From a virus, in the IMG/VR virus record IMGVR_UViG_3300024346_000133, positions 1 through 45,208 of that record: a stretch of DNA of 45,208 nucleotides. One strand, given 5' to 3'. Positions 17,597-23,730 of the stretch are shown here, one piece after another. Numbering within the stretch: the first letter of the stretch is position 1; each line of letters begins with the position of its first letter. Both the position numbers and the translations under genes were made by a program. The notes beneath the pieces are model-generated. The model had not been told where the DNA came from. It saw nothing but the letters and a program-made list of their open reading frames with translations, and did not search any database.

Positions 17597-17923
17597 TTAG
17601 AAGTTGTAATCGTAGAACTTGCGAGGGCTATCGCTAATACGCTTCCAGTCGTATCTACCAAGGGTCATCTTAACCTCGATGATATCACCTTGCTCTTCAA
17701 AGATCCACTCTTGAGAGCGGTTGTTTGTGCAATGGAACGAAAAGCCACCAGGAACAAAATCCATTTTAGTCTTGTTCTCAATCGCTACAACAGGTTGAAC
17801 GTAAAGAATAGTCTTAGACTTGATGCCAACGATCTTACCGATCGGATTAACGTCTGAGTAAAGAACTTCGTTGATGTACTTACCAATCATGTCCTCTGTT
17901 GCTGTAAAACCACGTCTTGTCAT
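17597..17923 (-). CDS. Hypothetical protein
   Basis: 108 aa, not recognised. It begins TRRGFTATEDMIGKYINEV and is rich in short beta strands (KIVGIKSKTILYVQPVVAIE, then a QGDIIEVKMTLGRYDW segment), perhaps a small beta-barrel such as an OB-like or Tudor-like fold (guess from pattern). It stands alone between a class 2 promoter (17945-17970) and its own terminator, so it is a monocistronic unit. The leader GATAAACAA before the ATG lacks a Shine-Dalgarno site. The promoter class suggests early or middle expression. Confidence 0.65.
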   Translation of the reverse strand: MTRRGFTATEDMIGKYINEVLYSDVNPIGKIVGIKSKTILYVQPVVAIENKTKMDFVPGGFSFHCTNNRSQEWIFEEQGDIIEVKMTLGRYDWKRISDSPRKFYDYNF

Positions 17924-17944
17924 TTGTTTATCTTTTAATTATAG

Positions 17945-17970
17945 TACTAATATACAAAATTCCGGTGACA
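17945..17970 (-). promoter_or_regulatory. Class 2 promoter before 17597-17923
   Basis: On the minus strand TGTC, 12 nt, TATATTAGTA, 22 nt before the ATG. An upstream CATTTTTTTA may act as an UP-like element. Confidence 0.6.
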
Positions 17971-17998
17971 TAAAAAAATGTTTGCAAAACTTTTTTAG
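17945..17998. repeat. Promoter direct repeat, copy A
   Basis: About 54 bp nearly identical to copy B at 18171-18227. Both carry the TATATTAGTA class 2 promoter, the ATGTCACCGGAATTTTG spacer and the CATTTTTTTA stretch. They differ by one substitution and a small indel in the TTTTTTAGCA end. Confidence 0.8.
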
Positions 17999-18153
17999 CA
18001 AATTTGTCTTTGACCTGTAAATGGACCGATCTTAAAACAGCTTGCATTATTAGCAACTATGTTATCGGCCTGCTCTTTGGTCAAACCTGTGGTGCATGCA
18101 CCGTTGGCAGTATTACGCACCTGCCAGTACTGAAAGTATTCGATGTTTTCCAT
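17995..18153 (-). CDS. Small hypothetical protein (52 aa)
   Basis: A longer frame reaches 18270, but its extra codons cross a promoter and a terminator. The start Met at 18153 (MENIEYFQYW) is chosen because it lies 18 nt after the class 2 promoter. The peptide is short and polar, with three Cys residues (ANGACTTGL, NNASCFKIG and the last residue Cys). It may be an inhibitor-like or regulatory phage peptide, but no family is recognised. It lies in copy B of a duplicated promoter cassette. Confidence 0.5.
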   Translation of the reverse strand: MENIEYFQYWQVRNTANGACTTGLTKEQADNIVANNASCFKIGPFTGQRQIC

Positions 18154-18170
18154 ATCTCTGTTAATTATAC

Positions 18171-18196
18171 TACTAATATACAAAATTCCGGTGACA
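18171..18196 (-). promoter_or_regulatory. Class 2 promoter before 17995-18153
   Basis: TGTC-N12-TATATTAGTA on the minus strand, 18 nt before the ATG at 18153. Confidence 0.6.
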
Positions 18197-18227
18197 TAAA
18201 AAAATGTTTGCGAAACTTTTTTGCAAA
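18171..18227. repeat. Promoter direct repeat, copy B
   Basis: See copy A at 17945-17998: same TATATTAGTA promoter and GTGACATAAAAAAATGTTTGC stretch read on the plus strand. Confidence 0.8.
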
Positions 18228-18249
18228 AAAAAGCCCACCGAAGTGGGCT
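18224..18249 (-). terminator. Rho-independent terminator
   Basis: Minus strand AGCCCAC, loop TTCG, GTGGGCT, then TTTTTTT. It ends the 18946-18302 operon and the candidate small RNA. Confidence 0.93.
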
Positions 18250-18290
18250 TATGGTCTCGGAATATCTCATCCGAGGTGGTTATTGCAATG
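18224..18290 (-). ncRNA. Candidate small RNA between promoter motif and terminator
   Basis: The GATATATA motif at 18291-18298 is followed by about 65 nt with two hairpins and no ORF. The first stem pairs CTCGGA (about 18270-18275 in minus sense) with TCCGAG around an 8-nt loop. The second is the terminator AGCCCAC/GTGGGCT with a T8 tract. This would be a complete small transcription unit. Confidence 0.4.
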
Positions 18291-18298
18291 TATATATC
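18291..18298 (-). promoter_or_regulatory. Orphan late-promoter motif
   Basis: GATATATAC directly after the stop of the 18302 gene and before a terminator; the nearest start codon (18153) is 138 nt away beyond the terminator. Confidence 0.4.
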
Positions 18299-18301
18299 GC
18301 T

Positions 18302-18607
18302 TTAGTTCTTTGCTTTGATCTTCTCTGCTGATACAGAAGCATGGATAGCCTCTGGATTAGTAGTCAAACCCCATTGAATGATAAACCAAGACATTTCTTT
18401 TTCGGCATTCTTCTTTGTTAGGTCCAATTCTTCCATAAGAAGATTAACACCCCATTCCATGAATGACTTTTCTTCTTCAAGAGTTGTTGAAAAGCGCAAG
18501 TACCACTGTGGATCTTGCTTAACATCTTTGTATGTTTTGCCATGTGGCAAGAGTTGCCTGTTTACAAGCTGAGTAAAGACCTCTTGTTGTTTTTCTTTAC
18601 GGTCCAT
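18302..18607 (-). CDS. Hypothetical protein (101 aa)
   Basis: Start Met at 18607 (MDRKEKQQEVFTQLVNRQLL) is chosen because the stop of the upstream gene (18610-18612) lies 2 nt away; the longer frame back to 18688 overlaps that gene. The protein is helical, with many Trp/Lys/Glu residues (SFMEWGVNLLMEELDLTKKN, SWFIIQWGLTTNPEA). It is the last gene of an operon with two very small genes. Function is unknown; a small DNA- or host-protein-binding phage protein is plausible. Confidence 0.65.
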   Translation of the reverse strand: MDRKEKQQEVFTQLVNRQLLPHGKTYKDVKQDPQWYLRFSTTLEEEKSFMEWGVNLLMEELDLTKKNAEKEMSWFIIQWGLTTNPEAIHASVSAEKIKAKN

Positions 18608-18609
18608 TT

Positions 18610-18813
18610 TTAATTCTGAATTAATTGAGATTGATAGATCGAACCTTGATCTTCTAGATATACGAATGTATCGATGTCGATTGAACACATAACAGTTCCT
18701 GGAACATGTTGTTCAAAGTATTCTACTGAAACACCACCAGCATCACCAGATGATGCAATGATACCGTTTAACGTAACGACCTCTGATCTTGGTACGTAAA
18801 TATAAATATTCAT
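18610..18813 (-). CDS. Small hypothetical protein (67 aa)
   Basis: The ATG at 18813 (MNIYIYVPRSEVVTLNGIIA) follows the stop of the zinc-ribbon peptide by one base (TAATATG), so it is chosen over the longer frame. It contains beta-strand-like segments (VSVEYFEQHVPGTVMCSIDI) and a short C-terminal SIYQSQLIQN tail. Not recognised. Middle gene of a three-gene operon. Confidence 0.6.
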   Translation of the reverse strand: MNIYIYVPRSEVVTLNGIIASSGDAGGVSVEYFEQHVPGTVMCSIDIDTFVYLEDQGSIYQSQLIQN

Positions 18814-18814
18814 A

Positions 18815-18946
18815 TTAGCTATAAATTTTGTCTGCACATGAAGGGCAAAGCTGACCAGCACCTTCTACATAATTAATACGATTATCGATATGAGTTGTTT
18901 CATCATATTGTGTTTCGATACCGCAAGATACACATGAATCTTTCAT
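18815..18946 (-). CDS. Tiny zinc-ribbon-like protein (43 aa)
   Basis: A 43-codon frame runs from ATG 18946 to TAA 18815. It has two CxxC knuckles: CVSC at residues 5-8 and CPSC at 34-37, a spacing that fits one bound zinc. The leader AATAAAGC precedes the start, as at other genes here. It starts an operon with the 18813 gene, which begins one base after its stop, and the 18607 gene. The tRNA-Glu gene lies just upstream. Function is unknown; small phage zinc-ribbon proteins often bind nucleic acid or host enzymes. Confidence 0.65.
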   Translation of the reverse strand: MKDSCVSCGIETQYDETTHIDNRINYVEGAGQLCPSCADKIYS

Positions 18947-18971
18947 GCTTTATTAAATTAAATTAAACAAG

Positions 18972-19045
18972 TGACCCGTACGAGATTCGAACTCGTGATC
19001 TTCTCCGTGAAAGGGAGATGTCCTAAACCGCTAGACGAACGGGCC
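18972..19045 (-). tRNA. tRNA-Glu (TTC)
   Basis: Cloverleaf on the minus strand, acceptor GGCCCGT with ACGGGTC, anticodon loop CTTTCAC (TTC). 74 nt to the discriminator A; no CCA encoded. Read-out of GAA codons. Confidence 0.93.
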
Positions 19046-19084
19046 GTTTAGTGTTTATATGTGTAAAATGTAAAATGTTTCAAA

Positions 19085-19345
19085 TTACCACAAACCCCTT
19101 GGACATACCGTCTTTGTTGCTAGGGTTTTTGCAGGAAGATTACAACCGCATCCCTTTACAAGATTTCCTGTTACTGTATGTGGTGCTACTTTCGATGGAT
19201 TACATATAGATCCAAGTCTTAATTCACATGAATCACATATAGACATTCTCTTAGAGGCAACTTGCTTTGTCTCTTCATCGAGTCTGTCAAACTTGTCTGC
19301 TACAAGTCTACCCCAACCTTCTAATATATTTAGAATACTATTCAT
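19085..19345 (-). CDS. Small Cys-rich (zinc-binding) protein
   Basis: 86 aa. The N-terminal ~33 residues are helical (EGWGRLVADKFDRLDEET). The rest carries CDSC (residues 37-40), a single Cys near ICNPS, GCGC (66-68) and a terminal CPRGLW, a pattern for a structural zinc site. A family of small bacterial and phage proteins of this shape exists, but I do not assign a name. It sits alone between tRNA-Glu and tRNA-Ala, just downstream of the hairpin at 19360-19393, so how it is transcribed is unclear. Confidence 0.65.
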   Translation of the reverse strand: MNSILNILEGWGRLVADKFDRLDEETKQVASKRMSICDSCELRLGSICNPSKVAPHTVTGNLVKGCGCNLPAKTLATKTVCPRGLW

Positions 19346-19351
19346 TACATT

Positions 19352-19393
19352 AAAAAATAAACCCTAATGTATAGAAAACTATGCATTAGGGTT
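19352..19393 (-). terminator. Long hairpin with U-tract between tRNA-Ala and 19085-19345
   Basis: A 15-bp stem (AACCCTAATG with CATTAGGGTT extended by CATAG/TATAG) around an AAAA/TTTT loop, followed on the minus strand by TATTTTTTA. It likely ends tRNA transcripts or serves as a processing signal. Confidence 0.75.
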
Positions 19394-19448
19394 ATTCAAT
19401 TGCCACATTAGCTCCACTTTGTTTTGCCAGAGAACAAAGAAACTCTTG

Positions 19449-19522
19449 TGGAGAATAACGGAGTCGAACCGTTGACCTACTGCGTGCAAGGCAGTCGCTC
19501 TAGCCAGCTGAGCTAATCCCCC
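19449..19522 (-). tRNA. tRNA-Ala (TGC)
   Basis: Acceptor GGGGGAT pairs with ATTCTCC (two G-U), D arm AGCTCAGCTGGCTAGAGC, anticodon loop CTTGCAC (TGC), T arm GGTTCGACTCC. Followed by A73 then CA rather than CCA. Confidence 0.94.
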
Positions 19523-19589
19523 ATCTATCCGTTATCTTTAGGTGGATAAAACCCGTCGTAGCCGTAATTACGAACATCTGACTGCGTTG

Positions 19590-19662
19590 AGCGAAAGACC
19601 GGGTTCGAACCGGCGACCCTGACCTTGGCAAGGTCATGCTCTACCAACTGAGCTACTTTCGC
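19590..19662 (-). tRNA. tRNA-Gly (GCC)
   Basis: Acceptor GCGAAAG pairs with CTTTCGC, D arm AGCTCAGTTGGTAGAGC, anticodon loop TTGCCAA (GCC), T arm CCGGTTCGAACCCGG. T73 then CA. Confidence 0.94.
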
Positions 19663-19701
19663 ATTGGTATCATTTATATGATATAAACTATCGGGTGTTT
19701 C

Positions 19702-19738
19702 AAAAAGTGAGGGTAAATATTTGCAACTATTTACCCTC
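19702..19738 (-). terminator. Terminator between tRNA-Thr and tRNA-Gly
   Basis: Perfect 10-bp stem GAGGGTAAAT / ATTTACCCTC with a 10-nt loop, then ACTTTTTG on the minus strand. Placed inside the tRNA array, it suggests separate processing or termination of the Thr end. Confidence 0.7.
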
Positions 19739-19745
19739 GTAAAAG

Positions 19746-19786
19746 ACTTACTCTGGTGCGCTAATCTAACGAAAAGCGTAGTAAGT
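19746..19786 (-). other. Two-level stem-loop downstream of tRNA-Thr
   Basis: ACTTACT pairs with AGTAAGT over 41 nt, with an inner CGCT/AGCG stem and a 12-nt loop. It is right after the tRNA-Thr 3' end and before the terminator, probably a processed spacer RNA. Confidence 0.35.
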
Positions 19787-19793
19787 ACTGTTG

Positions 19794-19866
19794 AGCCTCC
19801 TGTCGGACTCGAACCAACGACCTACTGATTACAAATCAGTGGCTCTACCAACTGAGCTAAGGAGGC
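19794..19866 (-). tRNA. tRNA-Thr (TGT)
   Basis: Acceptor GCCTCCT / AGGAGGC, D arm AGCTCAGTTGGTAGAGC, anticodon loop TTTGTAA (TGT). T73 then CA. Confidence 0.93.
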
Positions 19867-19982
19867 ATTTAGGAAGGTTTTCAACAGACACTTATTCGAT
19901 AGCGTACTTCCAACTGCTTTCTTTTCCCGAAAGTCAACCACAGTAAGTGTACTTACGTGGATTTTTTAGGCTAGACTCAGTC

Positions 19983-20144
19983 TTATTGTGCGACTTCTTC
20001 AGCCACTACTTCTTCAGTTGCTACTTCTTCAGTTGCAACACCTTCTTCAACTACAGTTTCTTCAACTACAGTCTCTTCTACTGCAGCTTCGTTACAAGCT
20101 ACAGCAGTGAAAGCTAGAAGAGCAAAAAGCATAAACTTTTTCAT
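19983..20144 (-). CDS. 53-aa secreted lipoprotein inside the tRNA array
   Basis: A 53-codon frame from ATG 20144 to TAA 19983. The N-terminus KKFMLFALLAFTAVAC is a type II signal peptide: two Lys, a hydrophobic stretch, and a lipobox-like AVA-C with the acylated Cys at residue 17. The mature 37 residues are an acidic low-complexity tail of VEETV and TEEV repeats (about 14 Glu, no Lys or Arg), starting CNEAAVEE. In Bacteroidota, acidic residues just after the lipid Cys can export lipoproteins to the cell surface. The gene lies between tRNA-Ser and tRNA-Thr and is most likely a moron that alters the infected cell surface, for example superinfection exclusion (inference). Confidence 0.75.
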   Translation of the reverse strand: MKKFMLFALLAFTAVACNEAAVEETVVEETVVEEGVATEEVATEEVVAEEVAQ

Positions 20145-20204
20145 ATTACTCTTATTTGATAATTAAACCTGAAAGTGATCTTCCGTAAGATCATGCTTTC
20201 ATTG

Positions 20205-20289
20205 CGGAGGCGGTAGGATTCGAACCTACGGACCTGTTACAGTCAACAGTTTTCAAGACTGCCGCGATCGACCACTCTGCCACGCCTCC
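20205..20289 (-). tRNA. tRNA-Ser (TGA)
   Basis: 85 nt with a long variable arm (TGACTGTAACAGG region). Acceptor GGAGGCG / CGCCTCC, anticodon loop CTTGAAA (TGA). G73 then CA. A hairpin (GATCTT/AAGATC) at about 20179-20194 sits just downstream, before the lipoprotein gene. Confidence 0.93.
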
Positions 20290-20367
20290 TTGCACTATTT
20301 TTAAGGAATAGTTAAACCTTTTTTGGAGCCAATATGTCAAAGAACTCTGAGTTACACGCCTGGGTTG

Positions 20368-20441
20368 TGAACCGCTCAGGAATCGAACCTGAAACCTACG
20401 CATTAGAAGTGCGTTGCTCTATCCAATTGAGCTAGCGGTCC
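20368..20441 (-). tRNA. tRNA-Arg (TCT)
   Basis: Acceptor GGACCGC / GCGGTTC, D arm AGCTCAATTGGATAGAGC, anticodon loop CTTCTAA (TCT), T arm CAGGTTCGATTCCTG. A73 then CA. Reads AGA codons. Confidence 0.94.
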
Positions 20442-20464
20442 AAATCTTATTAGATTTAGACTTG

Positions 20465-20546
20465 TGCGGATGAAGGGAATCGAACCCCCACTTCGTAAGA
20501 AACCAGATCCTAAGTCTGGCGCGTCTACCAATTTCGCCACATCCGC
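20465..20546 (-). tRNA. tRNA-Leu (TAG)
   Basis: 82 nt with a type II variable arm. Acceptor GCGGATG / CATCCGC, anticodon loop CTTAGGA (TAG), T arm GGGGTTCGATTCCC with a mispair. A73 then CA. First gene of the tRNA array. Confidence 0.93.
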
Positions 20547-20548
20547 AT

Positions 20549-20570
20549 TAAAAAGGGAGGCTAGCCTCCC
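20549..20570 (-). terminator. Terminator just upstream of the tRNA array
   Basis: GGGAGG, loop CTAG, CCTCCC then TTTTTAAT on the minus strand, 3 nt before the tRNA-Leu 5' end. Confidence 0.75.
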
Positions 20571-20649
20571 GCCTTTGTATGTGTAACCAAAAAACAAAGA
20601 ACTTAATTCATTTACTGTATTTATACTCCACAGTGGGAGTTTGTTTCAG

Positions 20650-20883
20650 TTAAACTGAAACTTTTTCGTTAATTTTTTCGAACTCGAATTTGCCTTTGAT
20701 AACAGCATTCAAGGCAGTACCCTGTGAGCTAGCATTAGCAAATTGGTTGTATGATTCAACATCTACATTGCTGTAAACGTAAGTAGCATGGTTAAAGTGA
20801 ACCGTCAAAATCTTATGTTCGTAGTTATAACTACTTGAGAGCACTGTAGAGCTATCGTAATGGTTTGTTTGAGACTTAATCAT
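20650..20883 (-). CDS. KTSC-domain protein
   Basis: 77 aa. Nearly all of it matches the KTSC domain pattern: SSTVLSSSYNYEHKILTVHF, then YVYSNVD, SYNQFANASSQGTALN and AVIKGKF. KTSC domains are small single-stranded-nucleic-acid-associated folds (named after KTSC in a lysyl-tRNA synthetase-like protein) and are common as lone phage proteins. Its exact role is unknown. It follows the tape-measure candidate and precedes the tRNA array. The leader AATAACCAATG is A-rich without a Shine-Dalgarno site. The stop is followed by two small hairpins, one of them GTTTCAGTT/AACTGAAAC. Confidence 0.8.
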   Translation of the reverse strand: MIKSQTNHYDSSTVLSSSYNYEHKILTVHFNHATYVYSNVDVESYNQFANASSQGTALNAVIKGKFEFEKINEKVSV

Positions 20884-20953
20884 TGGTTATTTAATCTTGA
20901 TACAAGTATTATACAACGCGCTTTAAAAATGTTTCAGGGTTGGTGTAAATAAA

Positions 20954-23431
20954 TTAACCGTTACTTAATACCGTTCCAGGTGCAAGCGCAACTGTTAGCG
21001 TGCCTTCAAGTCTTGACTTCATTAGATTAACTGCCTCAAGAAGTTCAGCATATGATTCAGGATTACCACCAGTAGCTCCAGCAGGTTTACTTCCGGCAGT
21101 TGAACTAGATGCAGGTGCAGCAGCAGGGGCTGTACTTCCACCACCCTGTCCACCAAACTTAGCTAGTGCTTCAGATAGTGCTTCAATAGCTTCAATCAAA
21201 GATTCACCAAGATCCTCAATAAGAGTATCTCCATTATTCTTCGAAAGGTATGCAAGACCTTCATAAAGCTTTCTTACCTCTGTTACCTTTTCAAGATCAA
21301 GATCATTAATAGACTCTTTCCAGTCTTCCATAGATGTTGCCATGCGACCATACGAATTTGCAATGGTTGTCATAGTAAGTCTTGTATTAGCATCAAACTT
21401 CATGCTTCCTTCACCTGCAAAAATACTAGCCATTGCAGATATGATGTTCTGTGACTTTGTAATAAGTGCAGTAGTATCAACGTCTGTTTCGTTAAATATT
21501 TTTACAAACTCGGCAAGTTTAAATAGAGGCTCTGCGATTCCAGTTACAATAGAAATACCTTCTTCAATTACAGAGTTACCAAACCAACCCCAGTTATCTT
21601 CTGCTTCAGGCATTGCACCAACTTGTCCAAATGTACCTGTCATAGCAAAAATGATGTCTTGTGTCTTTTTAGTTACTAGTGCAGTATCAACTTTAATCTT
21701 TCCAAATTCATTGATAAATTTAGCAAGACCCATTAGAGGTTCGGCAAAGTCTCTTGCAATCTGAATACCTTCTTCAATTGCAGAATGACCGAACCAACCC
21801 CAACTATCGTTAGCAGCATCAGAAGAGCCAATCTCACCAAATGTTTCACTTAATGATTTTACAATCATTTGTGTATTTGTAGTAACACGAGCAAAGTCAG
21901 CATCTGTAAGCGTTCTAAACTGAGTAGGATTACCATTCTTATCCCAAGCTGTAGGAAACTTAAGGTCTGACATGTATTGAATACCCATTGCAATACCAGA
22001 AAGTGCTTTACCCATTCCATGTACTGCCTTAATACCCTGGTATACTGGAGAAGCACCTGAATAATCACCTAAGAAAATCGTTGAAAAAGTTGGACCTGAT
22101 CCTGGATACTTTGCTCCGATTTCACCAAATGCATCTGCAATAGCATATACTGCTTTGCCTATTTGTTTTCCTAGAACACCATAATCAATCTTAAGATCTT
22201 GAAACTTTTTAATACCGGTTCCAACCCACCAAAGTGCCATACCTGCCATAATCATTGCTGGAGCTCCAACATACATACTAGCAATTGCAGCAGGAGGTAA
22301 CATAAATGAACGTGCAATAGAAAGAAGTGCCCATTCAATTTTAGACATTGGGCGGCCGCCTTCAATGATTTGTATACCCAGTACAGAGAAACCTTTAGTA
22401 GCATGGCCTGAATCTTCAAATATAGACTCAGATCCTGATATTGCTTTTGCAAACATTGAGATACCAAGGCCTATTAATATAATAGCCAATCCAGCAAAAA
22501 TCATAGAACCTGCACCAGCAACAATAAGAGCTGGAACTGGTGGAATACCTGCAAGAGCCATAACAGTACCGACTGTTAAAATAGCCAGTCCTATTTGTCC
22601 AATTGTAGTAAATCCATCTGCATTAGGTGGAACAAACGCTGCAAATAGTGCAGTACTAAGAGCTATGATACCAACTGCAAACGATGCTTCAAGCATGGCT
22701 GTAGCACCTAGTGCAATTTGTGGAGCAAAGTTTCCTGCAAGCCAAAATATTCCGGCAACAGTAACGATTGTCAATGCCATAAGCCCTAGGGCAGCAAGCG
22801 GATTATTTACTATTGCTACTATTACAGCAAATGTAGCAAGGGCAAGTCCTGTGATAGCAACTCCGATAGCAGCATCCTTTAGGGCAGGAACTGCTGTATT
22901 AACCTTTTGATCAAATTTATTCTTATCTAGTAGATCAAAGATGGTATACAATGTATACATCTGCAATGCAAATAATCCAACACCTACAGAACCTATTGCA
23001 AGTAATACAGTAGCACCGACCATCCATAATCCAAACTTGAATATAGCTTTACCAAGTTGTTCAATCTGCTTTATACCTAGAATGAGTACTCCCATTCTCT
23101 TTTGCGCCTCGCTTGAATCGCCGACCATTTGTAGGGCTTCAGCAATCTTTTTAAGACCTTCACCTATACCATCTAATCCAACACCTAATGCTTTAGCAGA
23201 AGCATTGCTTACTTTAACAAGTACGGTATTTCTATTACCGAATAAACCCCCACCCTTTTTCTCTTTAGTTTCTCCATTAGCTATCATCTTAAGATACTTC
23301 TCCATATTCTTGAATATAGAGAATAGTTCACCACCACTAGTAAGCGTTGATACAAGGACAAATGAATTATCATTTATACCTTTTAATTCTTGAAGTGCTA
23401 ATTTTTCAAATGGAGATTTAAATAGGTTCAC
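20954..23431 (-). CDS. Tail tape-measure protein candidate
   Basis: 825 aa with a GTG start at 23431 (first residues NLFKSPFEKLALQEL), 23 nt after a GATATATA late motif. The middle (about residues 130-400) holds many hydrophobic, Ala/Gly-rich helices such as VGVAITGLALATFAVIVAIV and LIVAGAGSMIFAGLAIILIG, as in myovirus tape measures, which transiently line the tail tube. The C-terminus is less hydrophobic, with a PAAAPASSSTAG linker and a final helical tail. Position after tube and two chaperone ORFs is the canonical order. T4's gp29 is 590 aa; this is longer, so the tail may be longer (inference). A membrane transporter is excluded by the context. Confidence 0.7.
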   Translation of the reverse strand: MNLFKSPFEKLALQELKGINDNSFVLVSTLTSGGELFSIFKNMEKYLKMIANGETKEKKGGGLFGNRNTVLVKVSNASAKALGVGLDGIGEGLKKIAEALQMVGDSSEAQKRMGVLILGIKQIEQLGKAIFKFGLWMVGATVLLAIGSVGVGLFALQMYTLYTIFDLLDKNKFDQKVNTAVPALKDAAIGVAITGLALATFAVIVAIVNNPLAALGLMALTIVTVAGIFWLAGNFAPQIALGATAMLEASFAVGIIALSTALFAAFVPPNADGFTTIGQIGLAILTVGTVMALAGIPPVPALIVAGAGSMIFAGLAIILIGLGISMFAKAISGSESIFEDSGHATKGFSVLGIQIIEGGRPMSKIEWALLSIARSFMLPPAAIASMYVGAPAMIMAGMALWWVGTGIKKFQDLKIDYGVLGKQIGKAVYAIADAFGEIGAKYPGSGPTFSTIFLGDYSGASPVYQGIKAVHGMGKALSGIAMGIQYMSDLKFPTAWDKNGNPTQFRTLTDADFARVTTNTQMIVKSLSETFGEIGSSDAANDSWGWFGHSAIEEGIQIARDFAEPLMGLAKFINEFGKIKVDTALVTKKTQDIIFAMTGTFGQVGAMPEAEDNWGWFGNSVIEEGISIVTGIAEPLFKLAEFVKIFNETDVDTTALITKSQNIISAMASIFAGEGSMKFDANTRLTMTTIANSYGRMATSMEDWKESINDLDLEKVTEVRKLYEGLAYLSKNNGDTLIEDLGESLIEAIEALSEALAKFGGQGGGSTAPAAAPASSSTAGSKPAGATGGNPESYAELLEAVNLMKSRLEGTLTVALAPGTVLSNG

Positions 23432-23453
23432 GAAGGTTAGACTATATTTAAGC

Positions 23454-23461
23454 TATATATC
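23454..23461 (-). promoter_or_regulatory. Late-promoter motif before the tape-measure gene
   Basis: GATATATAGC on the minus strand, 23 nt upstream of the GTG start and overlapping the end of the chaperone ORF region. Confidence 0.6.
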
Positions 23462-23708
23462 AAAGCTTTGGCATCTTCATAGAAGGCATGCTAGGTGATT
23501 TTAAGCCGCTTCCTAATCCTGACATGCTAGGCATCTTAGGCATCTGTGGTTGCTTGAATGAGTTTTTCTGATCTTGGAAATCGTCTTCTTGCTGCTTTTG
23601 ACCTTTTTGTTGTTCTTTGAGCATATCTGAGAGTTCTTTAACGATGTAGAAGTACTCATAGTATGGGAGTGCTTCAACCTCGCTAGGTTGAATTCTCAGA
23701 TGATGCAT
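23460..23708 (-). CDS. Tail-assembly chaperone-like small protein (second ORF)
   Basis: 82 aa if started at the ATG 23708. The start MHHLRIQPSEVEALPYYEYF followed by IVKELSDMLKEQ is typical of small phage tail-assembly chaperones. The tail is QKGQKQQEDD then a Met/Pro-rich end (MPKMPSMSG). The frame is open further back to 23822, overlapping the first ORF by 98 nt in the +1 frame. It probably pairs with 23725-24669 as a G/GT-like system just upstream of the tape measure. Start uncertain: it may be made by its own ATG, by a frameshift fusion, or both. Confidence 0.6.
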   Translation of the reverse strand: MHHLRIQPSEVEALPYYEYFYIVKELSDMLKEQQKGQKQQEDDFQDQKNSFKQPQMPKMPSMSGLGSGLKSPSMPSMKMPKL

Positions 23709-23724
23709 CAAATAAAACTTAGTC

Positions 23725-23730
23725 TTAAAG
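23725..23730 (-). other. Candidate +1 frameshift site (CTT TAA)
   Basis: The first chaperone ORF ends ...GAA CTT CTT TAA G. A +1 slip of the P-site CTT to TTT would read AAG ACT AAG TTT TAT TTG ATG and enter the 23460 ORF. It is the same CUU-stop logic as the prfB frameshift. No Shine-Dalgarno-like stimulator is seen. Confidence 0.4.

Noticed and set aside
20191-20597. Two small ORFs with AEWSIAAVLKTVDCN and AKLVDAPDLG-type sequences
   Set aside because: They are translations of tRNA-Ser, tRNA-Arg and tRNA-Leu genes, a well-known annotation artefact.
20618-20625. TATAAATA (T4 late-promoter consensus) upstream of the tRNA array
   Set aside because: Exact T4 consensus, but only isolated copies occur (also 33726-33733 and inside 27945-28586), while GATATATA recurs before many late genes. 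Kept as a possible individual site only.
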